Shown piece by piece: positions 7,454 through 14,820 of a stretch of 16,808 nt of DNA. Numbering within the stretch: position 1 is the first letter of the stretch; every line of letters begins with the position of its first letter. A program made the position numbers and the translations under genes. Below the pieces are notes generated by a model. The model did no database searches. It was not told where the DNA came from and was given only the letters and a program-made list of their open reading frames with translations. Location: NCBI GenBank assembly GCA_052039575.1, contig JBQGEK010000364.1:1-16808 (forward strand), given 5' to 3'. Source of the DNA: Patulibacter sp052039575. Lineage in GTDB: Bacteria > Actinomycetota > Thermoleophilia > Solirubrobacterales > Solirubrobacteraceae.

Positions 7454-8123
7454 GGGTCGCCTCCTGTCGGTCGAGCACGTCGGACAACGCGTCGAGTCCC
7501 GCCGGGCAGCCGCCCAACCCGGTCACCGCGTCGTCAAGCACCTCCCAGAGGTGCAGCGCATGCGCCGCACCGGCCAGCACCAGATAGCGGTCCTCCGCCT
7601 CGCGCAGGACGGTCGCGCCGACGTGGGCAACCGATCCGGGCCGGTAGGCGCCGACCGGCGCCTGGCTGGGCCGCAGGTCCAACGACGTCGCCCGCGCCAG
7701 TGCCTCGCGTGCGAGCGGTCCGGCCACGGCCAGCATCACATAGCCGGAGCTGAGGTCGACGACGTCGCCGCCCGCCTGCTCGCGCGCGACCCGCTCGGCC
7801 GTGAGCCGCTCGCGCGGGACGACCAGCAGCTCGCGGTCGTCGGTCAGGCGGCACGCCCAGCCACCGCCGTCCAGCGGCGCCGCGTTCGACGGCCCACGCG
7901 GTCCGGGGTGGTCCGGGTCGCGGTGCACCCGGACGTCGAGCACGCCGAGGTCGCCGCGGTCGGCGAGGACGACCGCGGTCGACGCAGCGCCCCGCTCCCG
8001 GTCGCGATCGCCGAAGTGCCGGCAACGGCCGTCGGAGAAGACACCGCCGAGCGCTTCCAGCGCATCGGCGACCGGGCTGCGCGGCGGCAGCTCGGAATCG
8101 TGGTGGAGGACTTCGAGGATCAC
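7446..8123 (-). CDS. soxG: Sarcosine oxidase gamma subunit
   Basis: The 225-residue protein has the SoxG/GcvT-like fold: an N-terminal HFGD-type strand (RCRHFGDRDRE, about 35-45), the diagnostic VDLSSGYVMLAVAGPLAREAL segment in the middle, and a C-terminal GGCPAGLDALSDVL. The family subunit is a small folate-fold protein that packs against SoxA in the alpha-beta-gamma-delta complex; it has no known catalytic residues of its own. The ATG at 8123 has a GGAG in the 16-base gap after soxA, and its stop overlaps the soxB start. It resembles the two other short folate-fold proteins in this window (11270-11917 and 15759-16493). Its position between soxA and soxB makes this one the bona fide SoxG. 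Confidence 0.88.
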   Translation of the reverse strand: MILEVLHHDSELPPRSPVADALEALGGVFSDGRCRHFGDRDRERGAASTAVVLADRGDLGVLDVRVHRDPDHPGPRGPSNAAPLDGGGWACRLTDDRELLVVPRERLTAERVAREQAGGDVVDLSSGYVMLAVAGPLAREALARATSLDLRPSQAPVGAYRPGSVAHVGATVLREAEDRYLVLAGAAHALHLWEVLDDAVTGLGGCPAGLDALSDVLDRQEATRA

Positions 8124-8139
8124 GCTCGTCTCCGGGGGT

Positions 8140-10998
8140 TCAGGCGGCTGCGCGCGCGCCGTCGGGGTCGTACGGGGCCTTGCGGGCGACCGTCGCGGTC
8201 AGGCTGCGGCCGCCGTCGCGGATCTCGAACGGCGTTCCGTCCTCGATCGCATCGGGAGCCACCCACGCCAAGCCGACGCACTCGCCGAGCTGCGGCGAGG
8301 GGCGAGAGCTGGTGACGCGGCCGACCGCTCGTCCTCCGGACACCACCACCGCACCCTCGCTGGGGCCGTCTCCGGGACAGCGGAAGCCGACCAGGCGCTC
8401 ACGCAGCGGCTGGCCGTCGAGGTGGCGCAGCGCGACCGATCCGACGAACGGCCGGTCGTCCTCGAACTTGACCGCCCAGCCGAGCCCGGCCGACGCCGGC
8501 GTGCTCTCGGCGTCGGTGTCCTGGCCGACGATCGGATGCAGCTTCTCCAGGCGCAGCGTCCGCTGCGCCTCGATCCCGACCGGGCGGGCGCCGGCCGCAG
8601 TGACCGCATCCCAGACGCGGACGGCGTGCTCGGACGGCAGGTGCAGCTCGTAGGCGAGCTCGCCGACGAAGCCGACGCGCATCGCCAGGCACGGCACCCC
8701 GGCGACCGACCCGTGGCGGGCCGTCAGGTGGGGGAAGACCTCGCCGTCGAGCTCGAGATCGGTGTCGGCCAGGCCCGACAGCAGCTCGCGCGCCTCGGGA
8801 CCGGCGACGGTGATCGCGCCGAGCGTCGCGGTCAGGTCGGTGATCCGGACGTCGAGCCCCAGGTCCTCGCGCCACCAGGTGAGACGCCGCAGGACGCCCG
8901 CCACGCCGCCGGACGTGGTGGTCACGTAGTACTCACCGTCACCCGTGCGGCAGACGGTGCCGTCGTCGACGATCCGCCCGCGGTCGTCGGTCATCAGCCC
9001 GTACCGCAACCGGCCGATCGGAGCGTCGGACATCCGCCGCGTGTAGTGCGCGTCCAGCAGCGCGTCGGCGTCGGGGCCGCGGACCAGCAGCTTGCCGAGC
9101 GTCGAGACGTCGATCGCCCCGATCCGCTGGCGGACGGCCAGCACCTCGGCGGCGATGTCACCGTAGGACTCCGGCCGCCGCCAGTCGCCGACCCAGGTCT
9201 CGACCCCGCCCGCGGTGCGGTGCCGGCCGTCGAGCGTCGAGCGCCGCGCCGGCGCGTGAGGCCGACCGGCCAGCACGCCGAGCTCGACCGGCGTCCACGG
9301 CGGACGGGCGGTGGTCATGCCGATCTCCGCCGCGTCGCGACCGGTCGCCGCAGCCAACGCGCGGATCGACCCGAGGTGCGACGTGCGCCCCTGGGACGGC
9401 CCCATGGTCACCGTCGTGTAGCGCTTGGACAGCTGGATCCCGTCGAAGCCCTCGGCCGCGGCGTAGGCGACGTCCTTGGCGGTGACGTCCTCGTCGAGGT
9501 CGACGAACGCCTTCCCACGACGGCCGTCGTGCGCGACCGCGGGCGGCACGGCGACAACGCGCGGCGCGCGGTCCGCCAGGCGCCGGGCCTCGTCCGCGCG
9601 TCGAGCCTCGTCGACCTCCAACCCGAGCGCCGTCAGCACGGCGTCACCGGCCGACGATCCCGAGAGCACCGACGCGCCGTCGTGGCCGGCCACGATGCCG
9701 GCCGCGTGGACGCCGGCCGGCAGCTCGCCCGGCAGGAACCGGCCGCTGGTGGTGTCGAAGACGCCCGTCGCGCCGCTCTGCAGCAGCAGCGAGGTCGCCG
9801 GCATGATCGATCCCGACATCGCCAGCAGGTCGCAGTCCAGGACGTGGCGGGTCGAACCCGAGGCCCGTCCATCCGCGTCGATCGGTGCCGCGACGACCTG
9901 GCTGAGCGCCCCGCGACCGCGGGCCCGGACGATCGTCGTCCCGGGCAGGTACGCGATGCCGGCCTCGGCGACCTGCCGCACCAGGTCGGGGTTCGCCTCG
10001 GTCCGCAGGTCGGAGATCGCGGCGACCGGGATTCCGGCCGCGTGCAGGGCCAGCGCCGCCTCGAAGCCGTGGTCGCCGATCGTCGTCACCACGGCGCGGC
10101 TGCCGAGCGCAACGGCCTGCAGCTCGACGAGGCGACGCGCGCCGGACGACGTCATGATGCCCGGCAGGTCGTTGCCGGGGAACACGAACGGCTGCTCGAT
10201 GCCCCCGGTCGCGGCCACGTACTGGGCGGCGCGGATCATGTGCAGGGTCGAGCCCTGCGCGACCGGCACCAGGCCGTCGAAGAAGCCCAGTGCCGCGGCG
10301 CCCGTGAGCAGCTGGACCCCCGCCGCACGTGCTTCCTCCGTCAGCCGACGCGCGTCCCCGTGGCGTCCGTTGACGAGCAGGTGACCGCCCGGCTCGACGT
10401 CGTCGTCGACCAGCACCACGTCCGCTCCACCGGACGCGGCACGGATCGCGGCGTACAGACCGGCCTCGCCGCCACCGATCACCAGCACGTCGCAGCGGAC
10501 GTAGCGGTGCTCGGTCCGGTAGGTCCGCTCGTCCCGCGGTTCGGGCACGCGACCCAGTCCCGAGGCCCGGCGCAGGACCCGCTCGTAGAGCGGCCAGAGT
10601 CGCCGCGGACGACGGAACGTCTTGTAGTAGAAGCCGGGCGGCGTGAACGGGCCGCCGACCAGGTCGACGATCCGCATCGCGTCGCGCTCGAGCGACGGCC
10701 AGGCGTTCTGCGAGCGGACGTCGAGCCCCTCCCGCACCGGCTCCAGCGCCGCGCGCACGCTCGGGCGCCCCTCGACCGTGACCAGTCCCCCGCCGTCGTT
10801 GCCGGCCGCGGTGATGTCGCCGCGACGCCGGTGGTACTTGAAGCTGCGCGAGATCGTCAGCCGGCCCTGCGCGGCCAGCGCCGAGGTGATCGTGTCCCCC
10901 TCCAGCGCCGGAACCTCGCGACCGTCGAAGCGGAACGTCAGCGGCCGGGCGCGGTCGATCCGCTCGGCCGGGCGCGGGTTCAGCCGTCCACCGCTCAT
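8140..10998 (-). CDS. soxA: Sarcosine oxidase alpha subunit
   Basis: The 952-residue protein matches the family's usual length of about 965. In order it has an N-terminal ferredoxin-like domain (1-130) with LEGDTITSAL and RSFKYH (51-56), an NAD(P)-binding pyridine-nucleotide oxidoreductase module starting VLVIGGGEAGL (171-181), and a C-terminal GcvT-like THF-binding domain from about 590 to the end, including PVGIEAQRTLRLEK. The C-terminal domain captures formaldehyde or the imine product on tetrahydrofolate as 5,10-methylene-THF. The ATG at 10998 overlaps the soxD stop as ATGA and gives the family N-terminus MSGGRLNPRPAERID; an upstream in-frame extension to 11112 lies inside soxD and is not supported. 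It is followed by soxG after 16 bases. Confidence 0.95.
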   Translation of the reverse strand: MSGGRLNPRPAERIDRARPLTFRFDGREVPALEGDTITSALAAQGRLTISRSFKYHRRRGDITAAGNDGGGLVTVEGRPSVRAALEPVREGLDVRSQNAWPSLERDAMRIVDLVGGPFTPPGFYYKTFRRPRRLWPLYERVLRRASGLGRVPEPRDERTYRTEHRYVRCDVLVIGGGEAGLYAAIRAASGGADVVLVDDDVEPGGHLLVNGRHGDARRLTEEARAAGVQLLTGAAALGFFDGLVPVAQGSTLHMIRAAQYVAATGGIEQPFVFPGNDLPGIMTSSGARRLVELQAVALGSRAVVTTIGDHGFEAALALHAAGIPVAAISDLRTEANPDLVRQVAEAGIAYLPGTTIVRARGRGALSQVVAAPIDADGRASGSTRHVLDCDLLAMSGSIMPATSLLLQSGATGVFDTTSGRFLPGELPAGVHAAGIVAGHDGASVLSGSSAGDAVLTALGLEVDEARRADEARRLADRAPRVVAVPPAVAHDGRRGKAFVDLDEDVTAKDVAYAAAEGFDGIQLSKRYTTVTMGPSQGRTSHLGSIRALAAATGRDAAEIGMTTARPPWTPVELGVLAGRPHAPARRSTLDGRHRTAGGVETWVGDWRRPESYGDIAAEVLAVRQRIGAIDVSTLGKLLVRGPDADALLDAHYTRRMSDAPIGRLRYGLMTDDRGRIVDDGTVCRTGDGEYYVTTTSGGVAGVLRRLTWWREDLGLDVRITDLTATLGAITVAGPEARELLSGLADTDLELDGEVFPHLTARHGSVAGVPCLAMRVGFVGELAYELHLPSEHAVRVWDAVTAAGARPVGIEAQRTLRLEKLHPIVGQDTDAESTPASAGLGWAVKFEDDRPFVGSVALRHLDGQPLRERLVGFRCPGDGPSEGAVVVSGGRAVGRVTSSRPSPQLGECVGLAWVAPDAIEDGTPFEIRDGGRSLTATVARKAPYDPDGARAAA

Positions 10999-11270
10999 CG
11001 GGTCGCCTCCGGAGCGGCCTCGGATGCCAGTGCCGTCGACGACACCACGTTCGTGGTCGTGTCCCGGTCGGCGACGAACCACGCCTGGCATCCGGCGCGG
11101 TGCATCCACCACTCGCGTTGCGGACCCGCGACGTTCCGCCGCAGGTGGATCGCACGGTGCAGCGCAGCGTGGTCCATCTCGTCGGAGATCACCGGGGTCA
11201 GCTCGCCGCGGTAGGCGAACTCGCCGACCGGGCGGCTGCCGCAGTGCGGACAGGTGAGCAGGAACGACAT
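10995..11270 (-). CDS. soxD: Sarcosine oxidase delta subunit (zinc-binding)
   Basis: This is a 91-residue protein starting MSFLLTCPHCGSRPVGEF. It carries the SoxD zinc site: Cys7 and Cys10 in CPHCG, His57 and Cys61 in MHRAGCQAWF. The stretch DHAALHRAIHLRRN and the REWWMHRAGC block are diagnostic. SoxD is a small structural zinc subunit of the heterotetrameric sarcosine oxidase. The start at 11270 shares its A with the stop of the upstream folate-fold gene (TGATG), and the end overlaps soxA as ATGA, so all these genes are probably co-translated. The C-terminus after RDTTTNVV is extended by about 20 alanine- and serine-rich residues. The longer open frame running upstream to 12089 is noncoding shadow. 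Confidence 0.95.
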   Translation of the reverse strand: MSFLLTCPHCGSRPVGEFAYRGELTPVISDEMDHAALHRAIHLRRNVAGPQREWWMHRAGCQAWFVADRDTTTNVVSSTALASEAAPEATR

Positions 11271-11917
11271 CAGTGCCCTCCCCGGGCGTCGACGATGGCG
11301 AGCAGGCGTTGGGCGTCGCGTCCGACCGCGGTGACTCCGTGGGGTCGACCGCACGTCACCAGGTGAAGCCACAGCTCGCCGGCCCGCGCGGCCGGGATCT
11401 GGACGACGTAGCGGGCCGCAGCCGCGCGGAGCACGCTGGACCGGGGGTCGCCGGCGCGCACCCGCAGGGCGCCAACCGGGACCGGACGATCGAGGTGTCC
11501 GGATCGCAGCAGCAGTCGCTCGGCGTACGGACCGAGCACGAGCAGCGTGGCGTAGTCCTCGCTCAGGTCGATGCTGCTGGCGCGCAGCGGTGCCGGGGGC
11601 GCGGGACGCTGCGACCCGAGGTCGAGCGCGAGCAGTCGTTCGTGACTCGCCCACCCCCACCAGCGGCCGTCGTGACGGCTCGCGAATCCGGGCTCCGGCG
11701 GAGCCACCCCGTGGTCGCGGAGCGCGTCGCGGAGGTCGTCGGCCGGGCCGCGCCACTCGGTGGTGCGCACCCCGTCGGCGACCGCGATCCCGACCCCGCT
11801 GACGGCACCGGCGATCTCGCCGGCAACCGATCCGAAGTCGACCGCGACCCGGCCCGTAAAGCGGGCTCCAGCGGCGGTGAGGGCATCGTCCAGGCGGCCC
11901 GCCGATCTCGTCGTCAT
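11270..11917 (-). CDS. Short GcvT/YgfZ/SoxG-like folate-fold protein, leading the sox operon
   Basis: The 215-residue protein is not a full aminomethyltransferase (about 365 residues) but keeps its fold markers: VDFGSVAGEIAG near residue 27, SIDLSEDYATLLVLGPYAE in the middle, and PHGVTAVGRDAQRLLA near the C-terminus, which parallels the GLxARDxLRLE-type motif of GcvT. It resembles SoxG, and the protein at 15759-16493 even more. Its stop is fused to the soxD start (TGATG), so it is translated with the sarcosine oxidase subunits. Possible roles are an alternative gamma subunit, a folate-handling partner that accepts the one-carbon unit, or a YgfZ-like maturation factor; none is proven. The ATG at 11917 has no clear Shine-Dalgarno sequence. 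The 175-base leader upstream holds competing hairpins. Confidence 0.72.
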   Translation of the reverse strand: MTTRSAGRLDDALTAAGARFTGRVAVDFGSVAGEIAGAVSGVGIAVADGVRTTEWRGPADDLRDALRDHGVAPPEPGFASRHDGRWWGWASHERLLALDLGSQRPAPPAPLRASSIDLSEDYATLLVLGPYAERLLLRSGHLDRPVPVGALRVRAGDPRSSVLRAAAARYVVQIPAARAGELWLHLVTCGRPHGVTAVGRDAQRLLAIVDARGGH

Positions 11918-12092
11918 CGGAACTGCACGCTACGGCCAGGTCCCGCGGACCGCGCCTGCACCCGGGAGGGGATCCCCCTCCCCGAAGGGAGGGCTCGCCC
12001 CTACCCCACCCCGGCTTCACAGGGCGGCGACCCGCCGCCGAACCGCCGGCCACCGCCAGCGTGGTCGGCGGCCGCGTCGCCGTCGGCACCGA
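11918..12092 (-). promoter_or_regulatory. Leader of the sox operon with competing hairpins
   Basis: This 175-base gap before the sox-operon leading gene holds, on the minus strand, CCCTCCC-TTCG-GGGAGGG (11993-11976), a 7-base-pair stem with a C(UUCG)G tetraloop. The GGGAGGG arm also pairs, as 8 base pairs, with CCCCTCCC at 11971-11964 across a 3-base loop, so the two hairpins exclude each other. A weaker AGGG/CCCT stem (12002-11999 with 11993-11990) competes for the first arm. No U-tract follows. The rest of the gap shows no recognisable promoter boxes. Confidence 0.5.
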
Positions 12093-12992
12093 CTATCCGG
12101 CGCCGGGCCGCTCGCGCATCACCAACCGCAGGTAGCGCGACGTCGCCTGGGCGCGGTTGCTGGCGTGCATCTTGCGCAGCACGTTCTTGACGTGGAACTT
12201 GACCGTTCCCTCAGAGACCACCAGCTCGCGGGCGATCTCGCCGTTGCTCGCCCCGCGCGCCATCAGCTCGAGCACCTCGAGCTCGCGCCGCGTGAGCAGG
12301 TCCCGCAGCGCGCTGCTCGCGGGAGCCCCCGCCTGCGGGGTCATCTCCCCCGCGTCCGGACGGGCTTCCACGCCGTCGTCCAGCGAACCGACACCTTCGC
12401 TCAGCGACGCGCTGCGGTCGCCGACCCAACGCGCGACGCGCTGCATCTCCCGCTGCTGCTGCCGGAGCCGCTGCCGCAGCACGGCGCGTTCGAAGACGAG
12501 CGCGAGCACGATCGCCGCCGAGCCCAGCGCGTCGCGGGTCTGCTCGTCGACGGGAGCCGACCCCGCGCTCCGATCGGCGTGCAGCAGGCCGGACAGCCGA
12601 CCCTGCACGATCACCGGGGCGACCACGTAGCGGTCCCATCCGAGCTCCGCCGACCAGGCGTGCCGCGCGGGCACGTCGCGCGGTCGCCGCACCTGCAGCT
12701 GCGGGACCCGTCGCCGCAACGCGTCGCCCTCGGCCGAGGGGTACTCGAGACTGGCCGGCGAGCCGGCCAGGCGCTCGACCAGCCGATCCCCGTCGCCGGC
12801 CGCGGTCCACGCCCCGATCGCGTGGAGCGCACCGTCGCGGACGCTGCTCAGGACCACGCGGTCGGCGGGCAACGCCGCGGCGACGTCGGCCGGCGCCCGC
12901 TGCAGCAGCTCGCTCGCCGGCCCGACCTCGGCCCAGTGCATCAGGACCGCCAGCAGCTGGCCGTCGGCACCGGTCTGCGAGGAGACGCTCAC
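12093..12992 (-). CDS. GAF-domain LuxR-type transcriptional regulator
   Basis: Using the GTG at 12992 the protein has 299 residues. Residues about 25-170 look like a GAF sensor domain (VVLSSVRDGALHAIGAW, WDRYVVAPVIVQGRLSGLLHAD). A coiled-coil stretch rich in Arg and Gln follows (about 168-190), then a linker. The C-terminal LuxR helix-turn-helix is complete (about 232-295: LLTRRELEVLELMARGASNG, IARELVVSEGTVKFHVKNVL). There is no receiver domain, so it is not a classical response regulator; the GAF domain may sense a small molecule. The GTG overlaps the stop of the methyltransferase fusion gene as GTGA, so the two are made together. It is likely to regulate the one-carbon genes on either side, but that is inference from position. 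Confidence 0.9.
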   Translation of the reverse strand: MSVSSQTGADGQLLAVLMHWAEVGPASELLQRAPADVAAALPADRVVLSSVRDGALHAIGAWTAAGDGDRLVERLAGSPASLEYPSAEGDALRRRVPQLQVRRPRDVPARHAWSAELGWDRYVVAPVIVQGRLSGLLHADRSAGSAPVDEQTRDALGSAAIVLALVFERAVLRQRLRQQQREMQRVARWVGDRSASLSEGVGSLDDGVEARPDAGEMTPQAGAPASSALRDLLTRRELEVLELMARGASNGEIARELVVSEGTVKFHVKNVLRKMHASNRAQATSRYLRLVMRERPGAG

Positions 12993-14722
12993 GACGCCGG
13001 ATCCCAGGGAGGTCCGTCGTGCGCGTCCTCGGCCCAGCGGATCTCGAGCAGGTACGCGACCGCGAGCTCCTGATCGCCGACCCGCAGGTGGTAGCCGTCG
13101 GAGCGGTCCTCGACGCGCCGGATCTGGTCGGCGCTGGAGACGAACTCCTCCGGGAACGGGTACAGCTCGTAGCCCACCACGCGGGCGCGAAGGCCACGCT
13201 CCGCCAGCCGCGCGACGGTCGCCTGACGGGAGAGGAACGAGACCTGCACGACGTACGCCACCCCCTCGCTCGCCAGCGCCTCGGGCAGCCGTTCGAGCAG
13301 CTCGTCGAGCACGTTGCGGCCCCAGTAGTCGGCTGGCCGGTGGCCGGGGAGCGCCCGGAAGGGGTCGACGGGAAGCTGGTACAGGCTGGCGACCACGACC
13401 TCGTAGCGCTCCTCCGGACGCCACCGGTAGATGTCGGCCGCGGACACGGTGACCAGCTCGCCGACGCCGTTGCGCTGCGCGTTCTCCTCGGCGTTGCGGA
13501 CCGCTCGCGGGTCGCGGTCGATCGCGTGGACGTGGGCGGCGCCGTTGCGGGCCAGCTGCACCGCCAGCAGCCCCGTTCCGGTGCCGACGTCGAGGCAGCG
13601 CTGGCCGACGCCGATCCGCTCGTCGAAGAGGTGCCGCCAGGTGAGCAGGCTGCCCCCGCGCGGCGAGAACACCCCCTCGTGGCGGACCAGGTCCGGGAAG
13701 TCGAGCGGGTAGAGCGAGCGGCCGCGGCCGTCGCGCCACGGTTCGTCGACCGGCGGCGGAGCGACGTCGTCGTCGGGGCCCGCGCTCCGACGACTGCGCC
13801 CGACGGGCACCCCGCTCAGACGACGGGCCGCGGTGGCGATGTGCTCCGGACCGACGCCGCAGCAGCCGCCGATGACCTGGGCGCCCTCCTCGCGCCAGCG
13901 CAGGGCGAGCTCGGCGTACTCCTCACCGGAGACCCCGGTCGAGGAGTGCCAGCCGGTGCCGGTCGGATAGCCGAGGTTCGGGTAGACCCCGAGCGGCAGG
14001 TCGACGAAGTCGCGGAGGTAGCTGATCATCCCGTCGACGTGGTCGGGCGGCACGCAGTTGATCAGCAGCGCTTCGACGCCGAGCCGCTCGAACTGGCGTG
14101 CGGCGCGACCGAACGCATCGCCCTCGGGCCCGCCCCAGTGCTCGCCGTGAGCGCCGCAGAGTCCATGCCGGCACCGTCGGAACGAGAGCCAGACCGGCAG
14201 TCCGAGCGCCAGCAGCCGCTCGACCGCGGCGATCAGCGACGGGCGGACCAGCGTCAGCGTCTCGACCAGCACCAGATCCGGCGGTTCGTCGTGGAACGCT
14301 CGCGCCAGCAGATCGAGCTCCTCGGCGCGCTCCTCGCCCTCGACGTCCCCGCCCAGCGAGAACGCCACGGCGCTGCCGGTCTCCGCCGCTGCCTCACGGG
14401 CGAGCCGCACCGACGAGCGCGCGACGTCGAGCCAGTGCACTGGGCCGTTGCCGAGCGCGTCCGGGGTCGACGTCGCCGACAGCAGCCCCCAGGTCGCCGT
14501 GGTGATCACGTCCGCCTGCGCCTCGGCGTAGCGCTGGTGCACCCGGCGAACCGCCGCCGGGTCCTCGATCACCGACCGCACGCCCCACGAACGGTCGTCC
14601 GGGTCTCCGCCGCCGGGCAGCTCGGTGGTGACTCCACCGTCGAGGACGACGCAGCGTCCGGCAGCGAGCGCGTCGGTCACGCGCCCGTACGCTCCGGTCG
14701 GCGAGGATGGCGACGCAGGCAC
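12989..14722 (-). CDS. Homocysteine S-methyltransferase fused to a class I SAM-dependent methyltransferase
   Basis: This 577-residue protein has two domains. Residues 1 to about 308 form a homocysteine S-methyltransferase barrel: VLDGGVTTELPG (27-37), FSLGGDVEGE, and the zinc cysteines Cys223 (INCVPP) and Cys287-Cys288 (GGCCGVGPEH). After a hydrophilic linker (about 309-340), residues about 341-577 form a Rossmann-fold methyltransferase with motif I LDVGTGTGLLAVQLA (377-391) and the acidic loop HAIDRDPRA, closest in style to PrmA/HemK-like enzymes; the motif IV position reads SLYQLPVDPF in place of an NPPY-type motif. The barrel makes methionine from homocysteine and a donor (betaine, S-methylmethionine or SAM in known relatives); it lacks the B12 and folate domains of MetH. 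The second domain's acceptor is unknown. The start is a GTG at 14722; the 3' end is coupled to the LuxR gene. Confidence 0.88.
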   Translation of the reverse strand: MPASPSSPTGAYGRVTDALAAGRCVVLDGGVTTELPGGGDPDDRSWGVRSVIEDPAAVRRVHQRYAEAQADVITTATWGLLSATSTPDALGNGPVHWLDVARSSVRLAREAAAETGSAVAFSLGGDVEGEERAEELDLLARAFHDEPPDLVLVETLTLVRPSLIAAVERLLALGLPVWLSFRRCRHGLCGAHGEHWGGPEGDAFGRAARQFERLGVEALLINCVPPDHVDGMISYLRDFVDLPLGVYPNLGYPTGTGWHSSTGVSGEEYAELALRWREEGAQVIGGCCGVGPEHIATAARRLSGVPVGRSRRSAGPDDDVAPPPVDEPWRDGRGRSLYPLDFPDLVRHEGVFSPRGGSLLTWRHLFDERIGVGQRCLDVGTGTGLLAVQLARNGAAHVHAIDRDPRAVRNAEENAQRNGVGELVTVSAADIYRWRPEERYEVVVASLYQLPVDPFRALPGHRPADYWGRNVLDELLERLPEALASEGVAYVVQVSFLSRQATVARLAERGLRARVVGYELYPFPEEFVSSADQIRRVEDRSDGYHLRVGDQELAVAYLLEIRWAEDAHDGPPWDPAS

Positions 14723-14743
14723 GCCGCAACCCTATGCGCACCG

Positions 14744-14807
14744 TGCCGCGGCGTCACCCCCACGTCGAGGGGGATGACCTGTCCTGTGGGTGAGGTCCGC
14801 CGCGGCA
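14744..14807 (-). ncRNA. Candidate structured RNA element between metF-like and fusion genes
   Basis: Within the 98-base gap between two co-directional genes, TGCCGCGGCG (14744-14753) and CGCCGCGGCA (14798-14807) form a perfect 10-base-pair closing stem. Inside it lie a CCCCC/GGGGG hairpin with a 7-base loop (14757-14773), extended by GTCA/TGAC, and a GACCT/AGGTC stem (14797-14793 with 14780-14776) whose arm overlaps that extension. The 12-base loop of the second stem contains CACCC, which could pair with the GGGUG of the first. The shape resembles a small junction riboswitch or attenuator. No known riboswitch consensus is recognised. Orientation is assigned from the flanking genes. Confidence 0.4.
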
Positions 14808-14820
14808 GCCGCTGCGGGCG

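Noticed and set aside
10999..11112. N-terminal extension of soxA to 11112
   Set aside because: The extension lies wholly in the soxD coding sequence and reads as non-family sequence. The ATGA overlap at 10998-10995 gives the normal SoxA N-terminus.
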